A DNA stretch of 43,509 bases from Thiobacillus sp. (GTDB lineage Bacteria > Pseudomonadota > Gammaproteobacteria > Burkholderiales > Thiobacillaceae), in contig JANJXT010000047.1 in the NCBI GenBank assembly GCA_024708885.1, positions 1-43,509 on the forward strand. The letters run 5' to 3'. Made by a program: the position numbers and the translations under genes. Positions 27,034 through 34,365 of this stretch are shown in pieces; positions within the stretch are counted from its first letter, which is position 1, and the number at the start of each line of letters is the position of its first letter. Below the pieces are notes generated by a model, which made no database searches, was not told the origin of the DNA, and saw nothing but the letters and a program-made list of their open reading frames with translations.

Positions 27034-29751
27034 TCAGTGCGCCGCTTCCCAGTTGCGCCCGGCGCCGATGCCGACGCGCAGCGGCACTTTCAGCGTGGCG
27101 ACCTCGCACATGAGCGCCGGCAGTTCCGCGCGCACGCGGTCGAGCTCGCCTTCCGGCACCTCGAGCACGAGTTCGTCGTGCACCTGCAGCAGCAGGCGGC
27201 TGCCGAGCCGTTCCGCGTCGAGCCAGCCCTGCACTGCGATCATCGCAAGCTTGATGAGATCCGCCGCGGTGCCTTGCATCGGCGCATTGATCGCGGCGCG
27301 CTCGGCGCCCTGGCGGCGCTGCGGATTCTTCGCGTTGATCTCGGGCAGGTACAGACGGCGGCCGAACACGGTCTCGACGTAGCCGCGGCTGCGCGCGGCC
27401 TCGCGGGTGCGCTGCATGTACTCGGCAACACCGGGATAGCGCGTGAAATAGCGGTCGATATACGCCTGCGCGGCACTGCGTTCGAGATTGAGCTGGCTCG
27501 CCAGACCGAAGGCCGACATGCCGTAGATGAGGCCGAAATTGATCACCTTGGCCATGCGCCGCTGCTCGGCGTTGACCGCGTCGAGCGGCACACCGAACAC
27601 TTCGGCCGCGGTGGCGGCATGGATGTCGCGGTCCTCTGCGAAGGCGGTCAACAGGCCCGCGTCGCCGGACAGATGCGCCATGATGCGCAGCTCGATCTGC
27701 GAATAGTCGGCCGACACCAGCAGATGGCCGGGCGGCGCGATGAAGGCCTCGCGGATGCGGCGCCCTTCGGCGGTGCGCGCGGGGATGTTCTGCAGGTTGG
27801 GCTCCGAGCTCGCCAGGCGGCCGGTGACTGCGGTCGCCTGCGAATAGCTGGTATGCACCCGCCCGGTATTCGGGTCGATCATCTGCGGCAGCTTGTCGGT
27901 GTAGGTCGACTTCAGCTTGGCCAGCGCGCGGTAGTCGAGGATGGCGCGCGCGATCGGGTGGTCGAGGGCGAGTTGTTCCAGCGTTTCCTCGTCCGTGGAC
28001 GGCGCCCCGCTGGGTGTTTTCTTGATGACCGGCAGGCCCTTTTGCACGAACAGGATGTCGCCGATCTGCTTGGGCGAGCCGAGGTTGAACGGCTGCCCCG
28101 CTTCCTGGAATGCACGCTGTTCCAGCGCCAGCATCTTCACGCCGAGTTCGCCGCTTTGCACGGCGAGCAGCCGGCGGTCGAGCAGCACGCCGGCACGCTC
28201 CATGCGGAAGAGGATGTCCGCCACCGGCAGCTCGATCTGCCGGTACACGAATTCGAGCGTGTCGGCTGCGGCGATGCGCGGCGCCAGCACGTCGCGCACG
28301 CGCAGGGTGACGTCGGCGTCCTCCGCCGCGTACTCGGTGGCGCGCGCAATCTCGACCTGTTCAAAGCCGATGCGCGCGGCGCCCTTGCCGGTGACGTCGT
28401 CGTAGCTGAGTGTCGCAAGACCCAGGTGGCGCGTGGCGAGGCTGCCGAGCTCGTGCGGCTGGTGCGCCTCGAGCACGTAGGACTGCAACAGGGTGTCGTC
28501 GGCGACGCCGCCGAGCGCGATGCCGTAGTGCGCGAGGATGTGGCGGTCGTACTTGAGGTGCTGGCCGATGATTTTTGCGTCGCGCGCTTCCAGCAGCGGC
28601 TTGAGTTTCGCGAGCACCGTGTCGCGGCCAAGCTGCGTCGGCGCGCCGGCGTAGTGGTGGGCGAGCGGCATGTAGGCGGCCTCGCCCGGTGCGACGGCGA
28701 AGGACAGGCCGACCAGTTCCGCCTGCATCGGATTGAGCGCGGTGGTTTCGGTGTCGAAGGCGAAGGCAGGCGCGGCGTCGAGCCTGGCGATCCAGGCATC
28801 GAGCCGGCCGGTGTCGAGAATGGTTTCGTAGTGCGCGCGGTGTGCGTCGCTGCTGTGGGGTTCGGGCGCCGCATTCGGCGTGGCGTCGAGCTCGCGCAGC
28901 CAGGCACGGAATTCGTAGCGCTCGAAGAGCCCGCGCAGCGCCTCGGTATCGCGCGGCTTTTGCACCAGGTCGTCGAAGTCGAAGGGCAGTTCGACATCGG
29001 TCTTGATGGTGACGAGCACGCGCGCCTGCGGCAGCCAGTCGCGCGCGCTGCGCAGGTTCTCGCCGACCACGCCCTTGACCTCGTCCGCGCGTGCCAGCAG
29101 CGTGTCGAGCGTGCCATATTCGCCGAGCCATTTCGCCGCCGTCTTGGGGCCGCACTTGGCGACGCCGGGCACGTTGTCGACGCTGTCGCCGACCAGCGCG
29201 AGGTAGTCGACGATACGCGCCGGCGGTACGCCGAACTTGGCGGCGACGCCGGATGCGTCGAGCGTCTCCTCGCTCATGGTGTTGACCAGGGTGACGTGCG
29301 CGTCGACCAGCTGCGCCATGTCCTTGTCGCCGGTGGAGACGATGCTGCGCACACCGCGCTGCGTGGCGTGGCGCACCAGCGTGCCGATGACGTCGTCCGC
29401 CTCGACGCCCTCGATGATCACCAGCGGCCAGCCGTCGGCGCGGATCATGTCGTGCAGCGGCGCGATCTGCTGCGCCAGGTCGTCGGGCATCGGCGGGCGA
29501 TGCGCCTTGTAGTCGGGGTAGAGCGCGTCGCGGAAGGTCTTGCCCTTCGCGTCGAACACGCAGGCGATATAATCGGCGGCGTAATCCTTCTGCAGCCGGC
29601 GCAGCATCGCCAGCACGCCCTTCATCGCGTTGGTCGGTTCGCCCGCCGCATTGCGCAGGTCGGGCAGGGCGTGAAAGGCGCGGTAGAGATAGGACGAGCC
29701 GTCCACCAGCAACAGCGTTTTTGCAGAATCGTTCACGAGGCGTTCAAGCAT
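27034..29751 (-). CDS. polA: DNA polymerase I
   Basis: 905 residues (E. coli 928). It acts in Okazaki fragment maturation and excision repair. The 5'-3' exonuclease domain (about 10-290) begins KTLLLVDGSSYLYRAFHALP and has STGDKDMAQLVD. The proofreading domain (about 320-510) keeps its acidic residues, in FAFDTETTALNP and TEYAAEDADVTLR, so it should be active. The polymerase domain shows motif A (LVSADYSQIELRIMAHLSGD), the O-helix (RRMAKVINFGLIYG) and motif C (LLLQVHDELVLEVPEG). The ATG at 29751 shares two bases with the start of the divergent LOG gene. A GTG five codons further in is an alternative start. Confidence 0.98.
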   Translation of the reverse strand: MLERLVNDSAKTLLLVDGSSYLYRAFHALPDLRNAAGEPTNAMKGVLAMLRRLQKDYAADYIACVFDAKGKTFRDALYPDYKAHRPPMPDDLAQQIAPLHDMIRADGWPLVIIEGVEADDVIGTLVRHATQRGVRSIVSTGDKDMAQLVDAHVTLVNTMSEETLDASGVAAKFGVPPARIVDYLALVGDSVDNVPGVAKCGPKTAAKWLGEYGTLDTLLARADEVKGVVGENLRSARDWLPQARVLVTIKTDVELPFDFDDLVQKPRDTEALRGLFERYEFRAWLRELDATPNAAPEPHSSDAHRAHYETILDTGRLDAWIARLDAAPAFAFDTETTALNPMQAELVGLSFAVAPGEAAYMPLAHHYAGAPTQLGRDTVLAKLKPLLEARDAKIIGQHLKYDRHILAHYGIALGGVADDTLLQSYVLEAHQPHELGSLATRHLGLATLSYDDVTGKGAARIGFEQVEIARATEYAAEDADVTLRVRDVLAPRIAAADTLEFVYRQIELPVADILFRMERAGVLLDRRLLAVQSGELGVKMLALEQRAFQEAGQPFNLGSPKQIGDILFVQKGLPVIKKTPSGAPSTDEETLEQLALDHPIARAILDYRALAKLKSTYTDKLPQMIDPNTGRVHTSYSQATAVTGRLASSEPNLQNIPARTAEGRRIREAFIAPPGHLLVSADYSQIELRIMAHLSGDAGLLTAFAEDRDIHAATAAEVFGVPLDAVNAEQRRMAKVINFGLIYGMSAFGLASQLNLERSAAQAYIDRYFTRYPGVAEYMQRTREAARSRGYVETVFGRRLYLPEINAKNPQRRQGAERAAINAPMQGTAADLIKLAMIAVQGWLDAERLGSRLLLQVHDELVLEVPEGELDRVRAELPALMCEVATLKVPLRVGIGAGRNWEAAH

Positions 29752-30478
29752 GCATCTGGATAAATTGCCCCCCCTGTCCGACCCGGGGCGTGCCGCCGAG
29801 ATCGGCTACTCGGCGCGCGAGTCGTGGCGGATGCTCGAGATTATGTCAGAGTTCGTCGAGGCGACCGAGCGCCTGGCGCCGATCCGCCCCGCGGTGTCGA
29901 TCTTCGGCAGCGCGCGCACGCCGCCCGACCACGCCTACTACATGCTGACCGAGGACATTGCGCGCAAGCTGTCCGACGCGGGTTTTTCGGTGATTTCCGG
30001 CGGCGGCCCGGGCATCATGGAAGCCGCCAACAAGGGCGCGTACTTCGGCAAGTCGCCCAGCGTCGGGCTCAACATCCAGTTGCCGCACGAACAGAGCGCC
30101 AACCCCTACCAGGACATCAGCCAGACCTTCCGCCACTTTTTCGCGCGCAAGGTCATGTTCGTCAAGTTCACCGCCGCCTACGTCGTCATGCCGGGCGGTT
30201 TCGGCACCATGGACGAACTGTTCGAGGCGCTCACCCTGGTGCAGACCGGCAAGATCGCGCACATTCCCATCATCCTGGTCGGGTCGGGCTTCTGGGGCGG
30301 ACTCGCCGCGTGGGTGAAGGAGCGCCTGGTGAGCGAGGGCATGATTTCCCCGGAGGACGTCGATCTCATGTGTATCATCGACCGCCCGGAAGAAGTGGCC
30401 GACGTCATCTTCAGCCATTATGAGAAGCGCGGCTTCACGCCGTCGATGGCCGAGCGCGAAATCCAGCTCAATCTTTAA
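29750..30478 (+). CDS. LOG-family protein (cytokinin riboside 5'-monophosphate phosphoribohydrolase-like)
   Basis: 242 residues with the two LOG/TIGR00730 signatures: SGGGPGIMEAANKGAYFG and MPGGFGTMDELFEALTLVQT. These contain the conserved GGGxGxM and PGGxGTxxE motifs that bind nucleotide phosphate and carry the catalytic Glu. Family members hydrolyse nucleoside 5'-monophosphates to free base and ribose 5-phosphate. The bacterial substrate (cytokinin-type or AMP) is not settled by sequence. The start overlaps that of polA in a CATG palindrome, and a later ATG in the WRMLEIMSEF region (residues 27 and 31) is an alternative. Confidence 0.92.
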   Translation: MHLDKLPPLSDPGRAAEIGYSARESWRMLEIMSEFVEATERLAPIRPAVSIFGSARTPPDHAYYMLTEDIARKLSDAGFSVISGGGPGIMEAANKGAYFGKSPSVGLNIQLPHEQSANPYQDISQTFRHFFARKVMFVKFTAAYVVMPGGFGTMDELFEALTLVQTGKIAHIPIILVGSGFWGGLAAWVKERLVSEGMISPEDVDLMCIIDRPEEVADVIFSHYEKRGFTPSMAEREIQLNL

Positions 30479-30498
30479 GTCTGCAAGTGGAGTTCCTC

Positions 30499-30825
30499 AT
30501 GCGCAATTGCTTTGCCCTGTTGCTGGCCCTGCTGTTCAGCGGTGCGGCCGTTGCTGCGCCGCCCTCGGACCGCCCGCCCGACCTCGTCCCCGTGCCCGAT
30601 GGCCCGCCGGGCCCGGAGGATGCGCCGGCGGTCACGATCAAGCCGAGCCCGAAGGGGCAGGTCATCGAGTACCGTGCCAACGGCAAGCTCTACATGCTGC
30701 AAATCATTCCGCGCGTCGGCAAGCCGTACTACCTCATCGACAGCCGCGGCGATGGCCAGTTCGCACGCCAGGAGAGCCTCGATTCCGGAATGCGCCCGCC
30801 GATGTGGGTGATCAAGGAGTTCTGA
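30499..30825 (+). CDS. DUF2782 secreted or periplasmic protein
   Basis: 108 residues from the ATG at 30499, preceded by GTGGAG at a good distance; a GTG at 30487 would add four residues and is less likely. A signal peptide (NCFALLLALLFSGAAVAAPP) is followed by a Pro-rich linker and the DUF2782 domain: GQVIEYRANGKLYMLQIIPR, VGKPYYLID and the end PPMWVIKEF. The domain has no known function and is usually found next to polA in betaproteobacteria, as here. Its stop overlaps the next gene by 1 bp (TGATG). Confidence 0.88.
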   Translation: MRNCFALLLALLFSGAAVAAPPSDRPPDLVPVPDGPPGPEDAPAVTIKPSPKGQVIEYRANGKLYMLQIIPRVGKPYYLIDSRGDGQFARQESLDSGMRPPMWVIKEF

Positions 30826-31580
30826 TGCCGGCGCCACAGGACATCCCGCGCAAGGTCGCCGCAGGCGAGGGCTGGCAGTGGGTGCGTCGGGGATTCGTGC
30901 TGTATCGCAAGAATCCCCTGCTGCTCTCGGCCGCCTTTGCAATGCTGTTCGGCGTGGTGATGGCGCTGGGCCTCGTGCCGCAGGTCGGCGGTGCGCTGTC
31001 CGAGCTTGCCTCGCCGCTAATGGTGGCGGGGTTCATGGCCGCCTACCGCGCACTCGACGACGCTCGGGACCTCGAACTGCCGCATTTCCTTGCCGGCGTG
31101 CGCGGCCCGGCGATTCCGCTGATGACCATCGGCGCGGTGCAGATCATCGGCGCCTTGCTGATCGGCACAGTGATGAAGAACATGGGGTTCGAGGCCGAAG
31201 CCTTCGTCGCCGCGGCACGCACGCAGCAGGATCCCGCTGCGCTGCAGGCGCTGCTGAACGAGGCGGCACCCGCGGTGCTGGCCGGCTTGCTGCTGTTCAC
31301 CCCCCTCATGATGGCGACCTGGTTCGCGCCGGCGCTGATCCTGTTCGGCGGCGCGCGCCCCGCCACCGCGCTCGGCGTGAGCATGAAGGCGGTGCTGCGC
31401 AACTGGGCGGCGTTGCTGGTCAATGGCCTGGCGCTTGGCGGCATGCTGTTGCTCGCGGCGCTGGTGCCGCTGATGCTGGGCCTGCTGGTGGCGATGCCGG
31501 TGCTGTTCGGCTCGCTGTATGCGTCCTACCAGGCGATTTTCGCGGTGTGGTCGGACGAGACGCCGGTGCTCCGGACGTGA
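30825..31580 (+). CDS. BPSS1780-family multi-pass membrane protein
   Basis: 251 residues. The short N-terminal cytoplasmic part contains the family block GEGWQWVRRGFVLYRKNP. Five or six hydrophobic helices follow, among them LLLSAAFAMLFGVVMALGLV, PLMTIGAVQIIGALLIGTVM, VLAGLLLFTPLMMATWFAPA and GMLLLAALVPLMLGLLVAMP. It matches the BPSS1780 family of inner-membrane proteins in both length and layout. The family's function is unknown. The start is fixed by the TGATG overlap with the DUF2782 gene, so the pair is co-translated. Confidence 0.87.
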   Translation: MPAPQDIPRKVAAGEGWQWVRRGFVLYRKNPLLLSAAFAMLFGVVMALGLVPQVGGALSELASPLMVAGFMAAYRALDDARDLELPHFLAGVRGPAIPLMTIGAVQIIGALLIGTVMKNMGFEAEAFVAAARTQQDPAALQALLNEAAPAVLAGLLLFTPLMMATWFAPALILFGGARPATALGVSMKAVLRNWAALLVNGLALGGMLLLAALVPLMLGLLVAMPVLFGSLYASYQAIFAVWSDETPVLRT

Positions 31581-31608
31581 TGTGGAGTGCCTTGTTAGCT
31601 TGACTGTG

Positions 31609-32020
31609 TCACAAGCCATGATTGATCGTGCCGCAGCAGGGACATCGCACGAGTTGTCGGGCGATGCGTGTTGCGATGAGGTGTCACAGCGTGGCGATCG
31701 AATCCGGCACATGCCGCTGCACTCTTCCCGCGGCCGCGAGGGACGAAACCTTCGGGCAGGGCAGACGCTTGTGGTCGAGCGGCGTTTTTTTACTGCCCTG
31801 CGCGAGACGTTGATGAAGCAGGAATCCGTAAGCAGCGATACACAACGTCGCATGGTGGTGAAGGCCACGCCAGTTGCGCCCTTCGTACTGCCCCAAGCCA
31901 GATTCCTGCTTGAGTTCCCGATAGTCGCGCTCGATGCGTCAGCGCATCTTGGTCACGAACACCAGACGATCCAGCGGTGTCTCGACCGGCAGGATACTCA
32001 GGAAGTATTTGAGCGGTTCT
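31609..32020 (-). pseudogene. IS701-type transposase remnant
   Basis: On the minus strand one frame reads KYFLSILPVETPLDRLVFVT, then KMR, a TGA stop at 31939-31941, then RIERDYRELKQESGLGQYEG and NWRGLHHHATLCIAAYGFLL. It goes on to HVPDSIATL, a second TGA, and HLIATRIARQLVRCPCCGTI before the natural stop at 31609-31611. The DYRELK...HHHATL block is the C-terminal DDE region of IS701-type transposases. Two in-frame stops and the missing N-terminal two thirds show that it is dead. The 31581-32670 interval holds no intact gene: this relic fills its first third, and degraded sequence follows to about 32270. Confidence 0.75.
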
Positions 32021-32319
32021 CGTACGGCAAATCAATATGACCATCTCCTCGTATTTGATGGCCACGCAACGTCCGAATTAGTTATGCCGGCCCAAGTGCT
32101 TGATGTGCGCGATAAGGCTTCGACCAACAAGGCATTTTACAAGACGACAAGTGGTCATCTTCCCGTCGTGGGACGATTTTTTCGAAATGGATCCGATGAT
32201 GGCTAGCCCGGTGACCGTGCCATTCCGCTCCTATGGAGCCGTGGGTTAACGATCCCGGGTTTGGCATACGGGATAGGCGCGGATTTTTGGGAGTCGGGGC
32301 TTAAGCTAAAAAATTTGAC

Positions 32320-32347
32320 TTGACACATGTAAAAACCCCCATGTAAG
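32320..32347 (+). promoter_or_regulatory. Possible sigma-70 promoter upstream of the alpha-toroid gene
   Basis: A consensus -35 TTGACA (32320-32325) stands 16 bp before TGTAAG (32342-32347), a weak -10. The sequence around it is AT-rich compared with its neighbours. It would give a leader of about 320 nt before the gene at 32671. That leader contains a good hairpin (CAGCCGACG/CGTTGGCTG, 32358-32382). I see no riboswitch class that fits. Confidence 0.3.
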
Positions 32348-32670
32348 TTCCATCACACAGCCGACGCAAAGTACGTTGGCTGATCTTGCGGAAAACAAAA
32401 TAAGTAGTCATACGAGTGCTGCCTGGGGAGGCCACATGAACTACCATTTTGCCGTAAGCCATCAATTATCCAGTCTGGCCTTTTCGCGGTCTCGCCTACC
32501 CCTTCTCTATATGCCCGTTTTCCGGGCAGAAGTGGGCCGCTGCATAACAACTTTCCACTGCTCCTCCCCGCTGCTGCCGCTCCGACCCGTGTGGGCAGGA
32601 TGAACACGCGAGCAATGATAAAACCAGCCCAGTGAGCCGTCCAAGGCTTGAACCTGAGGGGAGTTCATCC

Positions 32671-34365
32671 ATGACCTGCAGCAAGGTGTCGGTATTCGTC
32701 TGTCTGCTCGCCGTGACAGGTGCCCAGGCCGCTACGCCCGCCCAGATAGACGAGGCCCGCGCCAAGGGCCTCGCGTGGCTGATACAGCACCAGCGGGGAG
32801 ACGGCTCTTTTGCCGGCTCCAAAGGTCTGGAGGTACAAGCCACCGCCGCTGCCGTAGAGGCGATGGCCGCAGGTGGCGCAAGCCAATCGCCCCAATACGC
32901 GCGCGCGCTGTCCTGGCTTGGCAACGTGCCCCCTGGCAGCCTCGACGCCCAAGCTTGGCAGATAATGGCGCTGACGCTGGCGGGCAGGGATGCCCCCCAA
33001 TATGCCGCCGCTGTCCGTAACGCACGCTCCCTGATCACTTCCATGAACGGGTCCCTGTCTGCCCTGGTGGCCTGGGGTTCCTTTCCCGGCTATGCCGCCA
33101 GCCTGTCCGACACCGCCCTCGGTTACGCGGCGGTGCGATCCGCCGGTCTGTCCGATGCGAACGACAAGACGGAATTCACCAAGACCGTTGAATGTTTGTT
33201 GCTGCCTGCACAGTTGGCTCCTTCTCCCTGGACCGGAAGTTGGTCCGATGCGCTTCCCCAGGCTGGCCAGCCTGCTTCCATCTCCAGAGGCTCCGTGCTG
33301 GCGACAGCCTTGGTGCTGCACGAACTAAAAACGAGCCGCCTCGCCAACCGGTTTACCGGTACCTATTATTGCGGCAATCCGGTTTCAGCCGTAGACACCG
33401 CGATCAACAACGCCAAGACTTGGCTGATCGCCCAAGCCAACATGGATGGCGGGTTCGCGGAGCGCAATCCCCAGAGCGGCGTACTGGAGCCTTCCAGTCC
33501 CTCTCTTACCGCGCTCGCGGTGCGCGCGCTGGCGCTCTTCACCGATACTTCCGCAGTGGTTGACAACGCCCGGGGCTGGCTCGTTAATCAACAAGGCGCC
33601 GACGGCAACTGGCAAGACGACCCCTTCGTGGTTGCGCGTGTCCTGGCCGCCTTGCCCACCGCATCCGGCACCCAGGTTGTGGACAGCGATCTGGATGGCC
33701 TGCCCGATGTGATCGAGCAAAAACTGGGCACCCAAGTCCTGGTTGCCGACGCCCAGGGGCAAGTCAGCAACGGCGCCAATTCGGTGCCAGGTGTTACCAC
33801 CACGGCCTTCAGCGTCAGCGGCGTGGTCAATCAGAGCTTCAGCTACAGCATCGTTCCGGGGACAGGTGGCAACGGACCCTATGCGTACACCCGGACGAAC
33901 GGGGCGCTTCCTCCCGGCCTCACGCTGGTGGAGGACGGCACGATCTCCGGCGTGCCGACCACGCTCGGCAGTTTCGCGTTCGACTATACGGCCACGGACG
34001 CCGGCGGCGCCCAGACCCTGGTCATCGGCCTCATCGAAATCGTGTTGCCTGGCATACCTGGCGACCTCAACGGCGACGGCATCGTGGACGTGGCGGACGT
34101 GGCGCTTCTGCAGCGAGCTTTGCTTGGCTTGACAACGCTAACGCCAAGCCAAGCCATTCTGGCGGACTTGGCCCCGGTACGCTTCGCATACCTCCGACAC
34201 ATACCTCGCCAAACGTTCCGAGAAACTGCTGACCGCCGTGCGCGCCAACAGCGACCCCAACGCCGACCGCGACGGCATCGAGGGCGAATTCCTCAACATC
34301 GCCGCCAGCAAATACAGCCGCTATGTCGCCGACGCAAACAAACGCGTGGGCGAATTGTTCGGTGA
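32671..34365 (+). CDS. Secreted alpha-toroid (prenyltransferase/squalene-cyclase-like) protein with Ig and dockerin domains, 3' end altered
   Basis: 564 residues from the ATG at 32671, with GAGGGGAG just upstream. It has a signal peptide (KVSVFVCLLAVTGAQAATPA) and an alpha/alpha-toroid repeat region (about 20-340) with units such as GLAWLIQHQRGDGSFAGSKG and TWLIAQANMDGGFAERNP. A calcium-type DSDLDGLPDV segment, a putative Ig domain (GALPPGLTLVEDGTISGVPT) and one dockerin-like EF repeat follow (GDLNGDGIVDVADVALLQRA). From about base 34178 the frame becomes Arg/Gln-rich (RRARQQRPQRRPRRHRG) because it runs out of frame into the RHS gene. The second dockerin repeat is missing. The native 3' end has therefore been lost, probably by deletion. 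Confidence 0.8.
   Translation: MTCSKVSVFVCLLAVTGAQAATPAQIDEARAKGLAWLIQHQRGDGSFAGSKGLEVQATAAAVEAMAAGGASQSPQYARALSWLGNVPPGSLDAQAWQIMALTLAGRDAPQYAAAVRNARSLITSMNGSLSALVAWGSFPGYAASLSDTALGYAAVRSAGLSDANDKTEFTKTVECLLLPAQLAPSPWTGSWSDALPQAGQPASISRGSVLATALVLHELKTSRLANRFTGTYYCGNPVSAVDTAINNAKTWLIAQANMDGGFAERNPQSGVLEPSSPSLTALAVRALALFTDTSAVVDNARGWLVNQQGADGNWQDDPFVVARVLAALPTASGTQVVDSDLDGLPDVIEQKLGTQVLVADAQGQVSNGANSVPGVTTTAFSVSGVVNQSFSYSIVPGTGGNGPYAYTRTNGALPPGLTLVEDGTISGVPTTLGSFAFDYTATDAGGAQTLVIGLIEIVLPGIPGDLNGDGIVDVADVALLQRALLGLTTLTPSQAILADLAPVRFAYLRHIPRQTFRETADRRARQQRPQRRPRRHRGRIPQHRRQQIQPLCRRRKQTRGRIVR

Noticed and set aside
26734-29763. 1009-codon plus-strand frame opposite polA
   Set aside because: It is antisense to polA, which has every catalytic motif; long open shadows are common at this GC content.
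32340-32600. GACGCAAAG near a hairpin, suggesting a c-di-GMP (GEMM) riboswitch before the alpha-toroid gene
   Set aside because: The other conserved parts (AAACC pairing region, the second GGGxCGCAAAGC arm and the GGTAGGTAGCGGGGTTACC element) are absent, so only a general hairpin remains.
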